Positions 46,801 through 53,609 of a stretch of 64,000 bases of DNA are shown here, in pieces; within the stretch, counting starts at the first letter, position 1, and each line of letters opens with the position of its first letter. The translations under genes and the position numbers were made by a program. The notes beneath the pieces were generated by a model. It did no database searches. It saw nothing but the letters and a program-made list of their open reading frames with translations, and was not told where the DNA came from. This stretch comes from Cellulomonas chengniuliangii (GTDB lineage: Bacteria; Actinomycetota; Actinomycetes; Actinomycetales; Cellulomonadaceae): positions 62,001 to 126,000 of the forward strand of contig NZ_CP101988.1 in the NCBI RefSeq assembly GCF_024508335.1. Direction: 5' to 3'.

Positions 46801-46830
46801 ATCAAACGGCCTGCGATGTGTGATTGTCAA
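46801..46830 (-). promoter_or_regulatory. Promoter of the leftward nucleoside operon
   Basis: On the minus strand a full-consensus -35 TTGACA (46830-46825) and a -10-like TTTGAT (46806-46801) are 18 bases apart. Initiation near 46794 would place the palindrome at 46770-46789 in the early transcribed region. The rest of the 46730-47118 gap shows no further gene; it carries the LacI gene's upstream region. Confidence 0.6.
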
Positions 46831-47118
46831 GGCCCTGCACGGGCGACCTTCGGCCCATTGTGGGGAAGTGCTCCTCTGGTTACAGTTCGGTCTCGGTAAT
46901 GGATTACTCACGCTGCCGGATCCGGCGCGCGTGTCCCGGGCGGACGATCGAGGGGGGCCCATGGGGACGACCACCGCAGAGGCTGGGGCCGCCATCGTCC
47001 CCAGCCCGGCAGGAAGTGGCAGGAATGCGGCGCGGGTAGCATCTCCGGCGCCGGCGCAGCCCGGCGCCTCCCGAACCGGCCAGCCGCCGGGGCCGGGCCA
47101 CGCGCGGAACGGGGATCG

Positions 47119-48132
47119 ATGATGGGGCGCAAGGTCACCGTGCGGGATGTCGCCGCCGCGGCCGGCGTCTCGACCGCCACCGCCTCCCGGGTGCTCACGC
47201 ACAGCACCTCGGTGAACCCCGAGATGGCCCGCCGCGTGCTGAAGGCCAGCAGCGAGCTGGGCTACACCGCCAACGTCTTCGCGCGCGCGCTCCGCACCCA
47301 GCGCACCGACACCGTCGGCATGGTGGTGCCGTCCATCAGCAACGCGTACTTCATCGCCGCCGTCGAGGCCGTCGAGAGGGAGCTCGCCGACAGCGGCCGC
47401 TCGCTCATCCTGTGCGACGCCCGCGAGTCGGTCGAGACCGAGGCCCAGCGCATCGAGCTGCTCGTCCAGCGCATGGTCGACGGGCTCATCGTGGTGCCCG
47501 TGACCGCGTTCGACTCCGTGCCGGCCATCGAGGCCGCCGCACGCCAAGGGCCGGTGGTGCTGTTCGACCGGTGGGCGGACGCGGCGAGCACCGACTACGT
47601 CGGCAGCGACAACGCCGACGGGCTGCGGCTCTGCGTGGACCATCTGCGCGCGCGCGGCTGCCGCTCGATCGTCTACGTCGGGGCCAAGCCCCGCACGAGC
47701 ACGGCGTACGAGCGGCACAAGGCCTTCCGCGAGCTCATGGGGCCCGCAGACGGCGCCGACGGCGCGGACGGCTCCACCCTGCTCGGCGAGTTCAGCATCG
47801 AGTGGGGCGTCGACGCGGCACGCCAGCTCCTGGGCCGCGACGAGCTGCCCGACGCGATCGTGTGCGGCGCCGACATCATCGCGGTCGCCCTGCTCGGCAC
47901 GCTGCGCGAGGCGGGGGTGGCCGTCCCCGAGCAGGTGAAGGTCGTCAGCTACGACGACCTGCTGCTGGGGCAGCTCACCGTGCCGCGGCTCACCTCGGTG
48001 CGCCAGCCCATCGACGCGATGGCCGCCGAGGCGGTGCGGCTGCTCGACGAGCGGGCCGGGCGCCCCGACGCGCCCGTGCACAAGAGCATCTTCCGGCCCA
48101 CGCTCGTGGTGCGGGAGTCGACCGGTCGCTGA
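47119..48132 (+). CDS. LacI-family transcriptional regulator (nucleoside operon)
   Basis: The product has 337 residues. The LacI HTH and hinge are VTVRDVAAAAGVSTATASRVLTH and MARRVLKASSELGYTANVFA; the sensor domain has TDTVGMVVPSISNAYFIAAV, LIVVPVTAFDS, PDAIVCGADIIAVALL and TSVRQPIDAMAAEA. It is divergent from the large nucleoside operon and convergent with the fifth nucleoside hydrolase. A ribosome site is weak for both ATG codons (47119 and 47122). A ribose or nucleoside inducer is likely from context. Confidence 0.92.
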   Translation: MMGRKVTVRDVAAAAGVSTATASRVLTHSTSVNPEMARRVLKASSELGYTANVFARALRTQRTDTVGMVVPSISNAYFIAAVEAVERELADSGRSLILCDARESVETEAQRIELLVQRMVDGLIVVPVTAFDSVPAIEAAARQGPVVLFDRWADAASTDYVGSDNADGLRLCVDHLRARGCRSIVYVGAKPRTSTAYERHKAFRELMGPADGADGADGSTLLGEFSIEWGVDAARQLLGRDELPDAIVCGADIIAVALLGTLREAGVAVPEQVKVVSYDDLLLGQLTVPRLTSVRQPIDAMAAEAVRLLDERAGRPDAPVHKSIFRPTLVVRESTGR

Positions 48133-48139
48133 CGCCCCA

Positions 48140-48169
48140 GGCTCCGGACCGCCGCGGCGGCCCGGAGCC
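48140..48169. terminator. Hairpin between the LacI gene and the fifth nucleoside hydrolase
   Basis: Arms 48140-48153 and 48156-48169 (GGCTCCGGACCGCC and its near reverse complement) pair with one mismatch between two convergent genes, probably a shared terminator. Confidence 0.7.
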
Positions 48170-48178
48170 CGGCGCGGG

Positions 48179-49108
48179 TCAGCCGGCGCAGGCCGTGAGC
48201 AGCATGTCCACAAAGCGCTCGCGGTCGGCCGCCAGCACCACCCGGGTGTTCGGCGGCTTCTGGGTGACGCCCAGGTGGTCGACCACCGTCATGCCCAGCG
48301 TCTGCGTGCCCGCGGTCTCGACGCGGACGTAGGCGTCGATGCCCCGGAGCGCGATCGACGGGTCGATGGCCACGGCCATGGTGACCGGGTCCGGCAGGTC
48401 GAACCCGTCGATGTGCGTCACCTCGCGGCAGAACTCGACGAGCTGGCGCTGGATGCGGGTGCAGAACTCGCCGAGCGGCCCGGTGGCCGCGAGACGCACG
48501 GAGTCCGCGGGGGTGATCGTGGCGTCGTTGCGCGAGACGTCCCACCCGACCATCTCGAGCGGCAGCCCCGAGGTGAACACGATGTCGGCGGCCTCGGGGT
48601 CCACGTAGACGTTGAACTCGGCGGTGGGGGTGACGTTCCCGGTGTGGTCGCCCGTCCCCGCCATCATGACCACCCGGGCGAACAGGCCGGCGATGTCCGG
48701 GGCCTTGCGCAGGGCCAGGGCCAGGTTGGTCAGCGGGCCGAGGGTCACCAGGGTGATCTCGCCCGGGTGGGCGCGCGCGAGCTCGATGATGCGGTCCACG
48801 GCGTGCCCCTCGACCGGCTCGCGGCCGGTCAGCGGGAGCCCGATGTCGCCCATGCCGTCGGCGCCGTGGACGTCGTGCGCGAACACGTGCTCGCGGACCA
48901 GCGGGCGGTCGGCGCCAGCGAGCACGGGGACCGTCGAGCCGCACTGCTCGAGGGTGTAGAGGGCGTTCTGCACGCCCATGCTGAGCGGGACGTTGCCCGA
49001 GACGACGGTGACCGCCAGGACGTCCACGCGCGCGTCGGTGAGCGCGAGGACGAGGGCGACGGCGTCGTCGGAGGCGGTGTCCGTGTCGATGATCATCTTC
49101 TGTGCCAT
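48179..49108 (-). CDS. Nucleoside hydrolase-like protein (paralogue 5, catalytic His missing)
   Basis: The product has 309 residues. It has the fold marks IDTDTASDDAVALVLAL, the motif SGNVPLSMGVQNALYTLE, LGPLTNLALAL and GNVTPTAEFNVYVDPEAAD. At the C-terminal active-site motif, where the four other paralogues read HD, it reads LPDPVTMAVAID, so the His that helps the leaving group is a Pro, while the Asp is kept. The metal motif is DTDTASDD instead of DTDPGxDD. It may use another base-protonation residue, another substrate, or be a sensor. I used ATG at 49108; ATG at 49135 in frame lies inside the shared regulatory space. Confidence 0.88.
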   Translation of the reverse strand: MAQKMIIDTDTASDDAVALVLALTDARVDVLAVTVVSGNVPLSMGVQNALYTLEQCGSTVPVLAGADRPLVREHVFAHDVHGADGMGDIGLPLTGREPVEGHAVDRIIELARAHPGEITLVTLGPLTNLALALRKAPDIAGLFARVVMMAGTGDHTGNVTPTAEFNVYVDPEAADIVFTSGLPLEMVGWDVSRNDATITPADSVRLAATGPLGEFCTRIQRQLVEFCREVTHIDGFDLPDPVTMAVAIDPSIALRGIDAYVRVETAGTQTLGMTVVDHLGVTQKPPNTRVVLAADRERFVDMLLTACAG

Positions 49109-49161
49109 GTGCAGTTCGTAGGGATGTAACGCCATGTACGCAACGCGCCGCTCCGTGCGCG

Positions 49162-49191
49162 TTGACCTGGGCTTTCGAACCCTGCTAAGAA
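49162..49191 (+). promoter_or_regulatory. Promoter of the second LacI operon
   Basis: TTGACC (49162-49167) and TAAGAA (49186-49191) are 18 bases apart. The 26-bp palindrome begins seven bases after the -10 box, so it spans the start of transcription. Promoter class inferred from hexamer match and spacing. Confidence 0.55.
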
Positions 49192-49198
49192 CTGCCCC

Positions 49199-49224
49199 GT
49201 GGGATGTAAACCTTTACATCCCAC
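49199..49224. promoter_or_regulatory. Perfect 26-bp palindromic operator in front of the second LacI gene
   Basis: Twelve-base arms GTGGGATGTAAA (49199-49210) and TTTACATCCCAC (49213-49224) flank a central CC. The half-site GGGATGTAA recurs at 49119-49128, just upstream of the divergent nucleoside hydrolase. The site lies over the start of transcription of the LacI gene and about 20 bases before its start codon, which fits autorepression. Confidence 0.82.
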
Positions 49225-49244
49225 GGCGACGAGGAGGTCGCACC

Positions 49245-50273
49245 ATGGCAGGACGGGTGACCGTCGAGGACGTGGCCCGGCGCGCAGGCGTCTCCACGGC
49301 GACCGTCTCGCGTGCCGTGAACGGCACCGCGCGGGTCGCCCAGGAGACCCTCGACCGGGTGCGGGCCGCGATCGACGAGCTCGGCTTCCACCCCACGCCC
49401 GCGGCGCAGAACCTCCGCCAGCAGCGCACCCGCAACATCGCGCTCGTGGTGCCCACCATCACCAACCCGTTCTTCCCCGAGCTCGTGGCCGGCGTCACCC
49501 CGGAGATCGCCCGGCGCGGCTGCTCGCTGCTGCTCATCAGCACCGGCGACCCCGAGGTCGAGGCGGTCCGTGTGGCCGGCTCGCGCCTGGTGGACGGCGT
49601 CCTGCTGGTGGGCTCGATGGAGCGGACGGGGGCCACGCCGCGGGCCCGGCACGTGGAGGTCCCGGTGGTCGCCTTCGACCGCGCGCCCTCGACGATCCGC
49701 ACCACCGTGGTGCAGTGCGACAACGTCGCGGGCGCCCGGGACGTCGTCGCGCACCTGGCGGAGCTGGGGCACCGCGACATCGCGCACCTGCGCGGGCCAC
49801 GCGGGCTCGACGTCGCCGACCAGCGTGCCCGCGGGCACCGGCGCGCACTCCTGGAACGAGGCCTCGACCCGCGGTCGGGCGGCGAGCTCGAGGGCGACTT
49901 CAGCGAGGAGTCCGGGTACGCCGCCGCCCTCCGCCTGCTCGACGGCCGGAGCCGGCCCACGGCGCTCTTCGCGGCCAACGACATGATGGCCATCGGCGCC
50001 CTCGCCGCGCTGCGCGCCCGGGGTGTGCGCGTGCCCGAGGACATCGCCGTCGCCGGCTTCGACGGCATCCGCCTGGGCCGCTACCTGCACCCCACCCTGA
50101 CGACGTACGCGCAGCCGATCGCCGCGATCGCCCAGCGCGCCGTCGGCCTCGTCCTCGACGCCGTGGACGCCCAGACGACCTCGACCCCCGGCCCCGGCCG
50201 CCGGGCGCCCCAGGTCCTGACCCTGCCCGGTGACCTCGTGGTCGGCGGGTCGACATCCCCCGCCCCGTCCTGA
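49245..50273 (+). CDS. LacI-family transcriptional regulator 2
   Basis: The product has 342 residues. The HTH and hinge are VTVEDVARRAGVSTATVSRAVNG and LDRVRAAIDELGFHPTPAAQNL; the sensor part includes RTRNIALVVPTITNPFFPEL, VPVVAFDRAPS, ELGHRDIAHLRGP, PTALFAANDMMAIGALAAL and VAGFDGIRLGRYLHPTLTTY. The ATG at 49245 follows GAGGAGG. It heads an operon with the glutamine-amidotransferase-like and deaminase genes and probably also controls the divergent hydrolase through the shared GGGATGTAA element. Confidence 0.93.
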   Translation: MAGRVTVEDVARRAGVSTATVSRAVNGTARVAQETLDRVRAAIDELGFHPTPAAQNLRQQRTRNIALVVPTITNPFFPELVAGVTPEIARRGCSLLLISTGDPEVEAVRVAGSRLVDGVLLVGSMERTGATPRARHVEVPVVAFDRAPSTIRTTVVQCDNVAGARDVVAHLAELGHRDIAHLRGPRGLDVADQRARGHRRALLERGLDPRSGGELEGDFSEESGYAAALRLLDGRSRPTALFAANDMMAIGALAALRARGVRVPEDIAVAGFDGIRLGRYLHPTLTTYAQPIAAIAQRAVGLVLDAVDAQTTSTPGPGRRAPQVLTLPGDLVVGGSTSPAPS

Positions 50274-50283
50274 AGGAGATCCC

Positions 50284-51024
50284 GTGCCGCACGTCCTCGT
50301 CGTCGGAGAGTCCTGGTTCATCCACTCGATCCACCAGAAGGGCTTCGACTCCTTCACCACCTCCGAGTACCAGGAAGGCGGGGCGGCGTTCCTCGCGGCC
50401 CTGCGCGCTCGCGGCCACGAGGTGACGTACGTGCCCTCGCACACCATCCATGAGCGGCTGCCCACCACCGTCGAGGGGTACGCGCCCTACGACGTGGTGG
50501 TGGTCTCCGATGTCGGGGCGAACAGCTTCCAGCTCCCGCCGCAGACGTTCTCCGGCTCCGTCCCCGCGCCGGACAAGTCCGAGCTGCTGCGCGCCCACGT
50601 CGAGCGCGGCGGCGGGCTGCTCATGGTGGGCGGGTATCTGACGTTCAGCGGGATCGACGCCAAGGGCCGGTGGGGTCGGGCCCCGCTGGGGGAGGCCCTC
50701 CCCGTGCGGGTGCTGGACCGCGACGATCGCGTCGAGCTGCCCGTCGGCGCCCAGCCCCACGTCTCCGCCGATCACGAAGTGGTGGCCGGGCTCGCGCCGG
50801 TGTGGCCCGCGCTCCTCGGCCTCAACGAGGTCGTCGCCAAGGACGACGCCCAGGTCCTCGCGACCTGCGCCGGCCACCCGTTGCTCGTCGTGGGCGGCTA
50901 CGGCGCCGGCCGCACGGGCGCCTTCACCTCGGACATCGCGCCGCACTGGGCGCCGCCGGAGTTCCTGGACTGGGACGGGTACGTCGACCTCTGGGACCGC
51001 CTCGTCACCTGGCTCGCCGGATGA
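50284..51024 (+). CDS. Glutamine-amidotransferase-like protein (DUF1355/STM3548 type)
   Basis: The product has 246 residues with a flavodoxin-like/class-I amidotransferase-like layout: VLVVGESWFIHSIHQKGFDS, the strand YDVVVVSDVGANSFQLP, ERGGGLLMVGGYLTFSG and HPLLVVGGYGAGRTGAFTSD, then APHWAPPEFLDWDGYVDLW. I see no clear Cys-His-Glu triad of true glutaminases, so it may act as a binding or other hydrolase domain. The GTG at 50284 follows AAGGAG. It overlaps the deaminase gene (ATGA). The role beside nucleoside genes is unknown. Confidence 0.75.
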   Translation: MPHVLVVGESWFIHSIHQKGFDSFTTSEYQEGGAAFLAALRARGHEVTYVPSHTIHERLPTTVEGYAPYDVVVVSDVGANSFQLPPQTFSGSVPAPDKSELLRAHVERGGGLLMVGGYLTFSGIDAKGRWGRAPLGEALPVRVLDRDDRVELPVGAQPHVSADHEVVAGLAPVWPALLGLNEVVAKDDAQVLATCAGHPLLVVGGYGAGRTGAFTSDIAPHWAPPEFLDWDGYVDLWDRLVTWLAG

Positions 51025-52019
51025 GCGCCGAGCCCAACCTCTCGCTGGCCCAGCAGCTGCGGGACATGCCCAAGGTGGAGCTGCACTGCCACCTGGAGGG
51101 CTGCGTCCGCCCCGAGACCTTCATCGACCTGGCCAGGCGCCACGGTGTGGCACTGCCCTCCGACGACCCCGCCCAGGTGTACGCGTACCACGACATGGCC
51201 AGCTTCATGGAGGTCTTCGAGCGGCTCAGCGCGGCGGTGGTCACCCGCGAGGACGTCGCCCGGATCACCTACGAAGCGCTCGTCGACGCGTCGCGCGGCT
51301 CGAACGTCGTCTACCGGGAGATGTTCGTCAACCCGACGCTGCACCCCACGCTCGCCTACCCCGAGCTGCTCGACGGCCTGACCGCGGGCGTGCGCCAAGC
51401 CCGCGCGGACACCGGGATCGTCGCGCGCCTCATCCCGTCGGTGTACCGGGCGCACAGCCCGGCGCGGGCTGCGGCGATGGCGCGGGACGTGGTGGCGGGT
51501 CCACGCGACCTCGTCGTCGGGCTGGGCATGGACGGTGACGAGCTGGCGGGGCCGCCGGCGGACTTCGTCGAGGCCTACGTCATCGCGCGGGACGGCGGGC
51601 TGCCCGTCACGGCACACGCGGGGGAGCGGTTCGTCGCCCAGGAGGTCGCCGACTGCCTCGACCTGCTGGGCTGCACGCGGCTGGACCACGGGTACGCGCT
51701 CGCGCGGGACCCGGCGCTCGCAGCGCGGGTCCGGGCGGAGGGCATCCACGTGACCTACGCGTGGCTGTCCACCACATACAACTTCCATGGGCCGATGGCC
51801 GAGCACCCGTTCCGGCTGCTGCGCGACGCCGGGCTGTCCATGTCGATGGGCAGCGACGACCCGGCGATGGGCGGCACGGACCTGGCCGGCGACTACGCGG
51901 CGGTCGCCGAGGCTCTCGGGTTCACCGTGGCGGACTTCGTCGCCCAGAACCGCGCGGCCCTGGCGGCGTCGTGGCTCACCGGCCCCGACCTGGAGGCCGT
52001 CCGCGACCGGCTCTGGTGA
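51021..52019 (+). CDS. Adenosine/adenine deaminase family protein
   Basis: This is a zinc hydrolase of 332 residues that removes the amino group from a purine nucleoside or base. Metal and active-site motifs are present: VELHCHLEGCVRPETF (His-x-His), VTAHAGERF (His and Glu), CTRLDHGYAL (His) and MGSDDPAMGGTDLAGDY (Asp-Asp). HLEG and SDDP are nearer to the adenine deaminase or ADA-like branch than to classic adenosine deaminase (HLDG, NTDDP), so the substrate is open. It starts at 51021, overlapping the previous stop. Confidence 0.87.
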   Translation: MSAEPNLSLAQQLRDMPKVELHCHLEGCVRPETFIDLARRHGVALPSDDPAQVYAYHDMASFMEVFERLSAAVVTREDVARITYEALVDASRGSNVVYREMFVNPTLHPTLAYPELLDGLTAGVRQARADTGIVARLIPSVYRAHSPARAAAMARDVVAGPRDLVVGLGMDGDELAGPPADFVEAYVIARDGGLPVTAHAGERFVAQEVADCLDLLGCTRLDHGYALARDPALAARVRAEGIHVTYAWLSTTYNFHGPMAEHPFRLLRDAGLSMSMGSDDPAMGGTDLAGDYAAVAEALGFTVADFVAQNRAALAASWLTGPDLEAVRDRLW

Positions 52020-52041
52020 CGCGGGCGCCGTGGAGGTGGAC

Positions 52042-52089
52042 GGCTGGACCTGGTGATCCGGGGTGGGCGGCCCGTCACCAGGTCCAGCC
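52042..52089. terminator. Inverted repeat, shared terminator overlapping the end of a coding region
   Basis: GGCTGGACCTGGTGA (52042-52056) and its exact reverse complement (52075-52089) form a 15-bp stem with an 18-base loop. The right arm is also the last codons and stop of the leftward gene at 52075 (Gly-Trp-Thr-Trp-stop). It sits between convergent genes, so it can end both transcripts. Confidence 0.7.
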
Positions 52090-52545
52090 GCGCTCGGCGA
52101 GCTCGACCTCCTTGCGGAACCTCTCCTGCGGGTCCCCTTTCGCGCGGTTGCGCAGCTGCACCCCGGCGAGCTGGCAGGCCTCCGCGAGCAGGTCGTCGTA
52201 GGCGAGCTGGGTGGCGATGAGGCGTTCAGCCCGGGCCATCGAGCGCGGCTCGTCCTCGATGGTCCGCGCCAGCTCGGCGACCTTGCCGAGCCTGGTCTGC
52301 ACCCGCAGGGCCAGGAACGGATCGGGCACGGCGATCTTCCCGTCGCCGACCTTGTCCAGGCGGACCTCCGCCGCGAGGTCGCGCGCGCGTCGTCGCCGCG
52401 GGTGCAGCCGGTCCCAGAACCGGCCGATCGCGGCCCGCAGACGGCGCCTCCAGCGGGGCGGCTCGTCAGGGCTGGGGAACACCGCCCACAGCACGCAGAA
52501 GAACGCTGCGGGAACGAAGAGGACGATCAGAACTGACCACGGCAT
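52075..52545 (-). CDS. Membrane-anchored hypothetical protein
   Basis: The product has 156 residues: one N-terminal hydrophobic helix (SVLIVLFVPAAFFCVLWAVF, about 4-23), a very basic stretch (PRWRRRLRAAIGRFW, RLHPRRRRARD) and a charged helical C-terminal part with VQTRLGKVAELARTIEDEPR and FRKEVELAERGWTW. It is likely anchored in the membrane with a cytosolic tail. I do not recognise a family. It is convergent with the deaminase gene. Confidence 0.65.
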   Translation of the reverse strand: MPWSVLIVLFVPAAFFCVLWAVFPSPDEPPRWRRRLRAAIGRFWDRLHPRRRRARDLAAEVRLDKVGDGKIAVPDPFLALRVQTRLGKVAELARTIEDEPRSMARAERLIATQLAYDDLLAEACQLAGVQLRNRAKGDPQERFRKEVELAERGWTW

Positions 52546-52796
52546 GAGCGCAACCTCTTACCCGAGACCGGCGAATGGCACACCCTCGTGTCCCTCCAGG
52601 CTAGGCACGGTCGGCCGGATGGGCGAGGCCACACGGGCTCGGGCCGGCCAGGCGCCCCGCAGGGCATCGGGGGCACCCTGACCTGCGGATGAGGCCACTC
52701 GGGGTCTAATCAGGGCGTTAACTGATCGCTGGTCACGCCGGTGAACAGGCACGATGTCCTGGTCACCAGTCCGCATCACCACCGATGGGAAGTCTT

Positions 52797-53609
52797 ATGA
52801 GCACCGCCCCGATAGGTCCCGCCTCAGCCGTCACCTCGCCCGATCCCGCGACGCCGCCCATCGCGACCGCACGGGGACTGGTCAAGACATACGGCTCGGG
52901 CGAGACGGCGGTGCATGCGCTCGCGGGCGTCGACGTGGAGTTCGGGCGCGGCCAGCTCACCGCGATCATGGGCCCGTCGGGATCGGGCAAGTCGACCCTG
53001 ATGCACTGCATGGCAGGGCTGGACCGCCCCACCGAGGGCTCGATCGTGGTGGACGGCGACGAGGTCGGCAAGATGAACGAGCGCCAGCTCACCAAGCTGC
53101 GCCGCACCCGCCTGGGCTTCGTCTTCCAGGCGTTCAACCTGGTGCCCACGCTGACCGCTGCCGAGAACATCACGCTGCCGTTGGACATCGCGCGCCGTCC
53201 CGTGGACAAGGCGCACTTCGACGCCGTGGTGGCGGCCGTCGGGCTCGAGGACCGCCTGGGGCACAAGCCCAACGAGCTCTCCGGCGGCCAGCAGCAGCGG
53301 GTGGCGTGCGCGCGTGCGCTCGTCTCGCGCCCGGCGGTCGTCTTCGCCGACGAGCCCACCGGCAACCTGGACTCCACCTCCGCCGCGGAGGTCCTGGGCT
53401 TCCTGCGCCGCTCGGTCGACGACCTGGGCCAGTCCATCGTCATGGTCACGCACGACCCGACGGCCGCGTCCTACGCGCACCGGGTGCTGTTCCTGGCCGA
53501 CGGCCGCCTGGTCGGCGAACTGCTCGACCCCACCCCGGCGTCGGTGCTGGAGATGCTCGGCTCGGTCTCCTCCCGCGCGCGCCAGGCCGCGTCACCGGCA
53601 GCCGTCTGA
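52797..53609 (+). CDS. ABC transporter ATPase, MacB/LolD-like (copy 1)
   Basis: The product has 270 residues. Walker A GPSGSGKST, the Q-loop RLGFVFQAFNLVPTLTA, signature LSGGQQQRVACARAL, Walker B VVFADEPTGNLD and the H-loop VMVTHDP are all present. The type belongs with FtsX-like permeases that do mechanical work or export peptides and lipids. I chose ATG at 52797 (GGGAAG five bases upstream); ATG at 52785 would add four residues. It overlaps the permease by one base. Confidence 0.94.
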   Translation: MSTAPIGPASAVTSPDPATPPIATARGLVKTYGSGETAVHALAGVDVEFGRGQLTAIMGPSGSGKSTLMHCMAGLDRPTEGSIVVDGDEVGKMNERQLTKLRRTRLGFVFQAFNLVPTLTAAENITLPLDIARRPVDKAHFDAVVAAVGLEDRLGHKPNELSGGQQQRVACARALVSRPAVVFADEPTGNLDSTSAAEVLGFLRRSVDDLGQSIVMVTHDPTAASYAHRVLFLADGRLVGELLDPTPASVLEMLGSVSSRARQAASPAAV

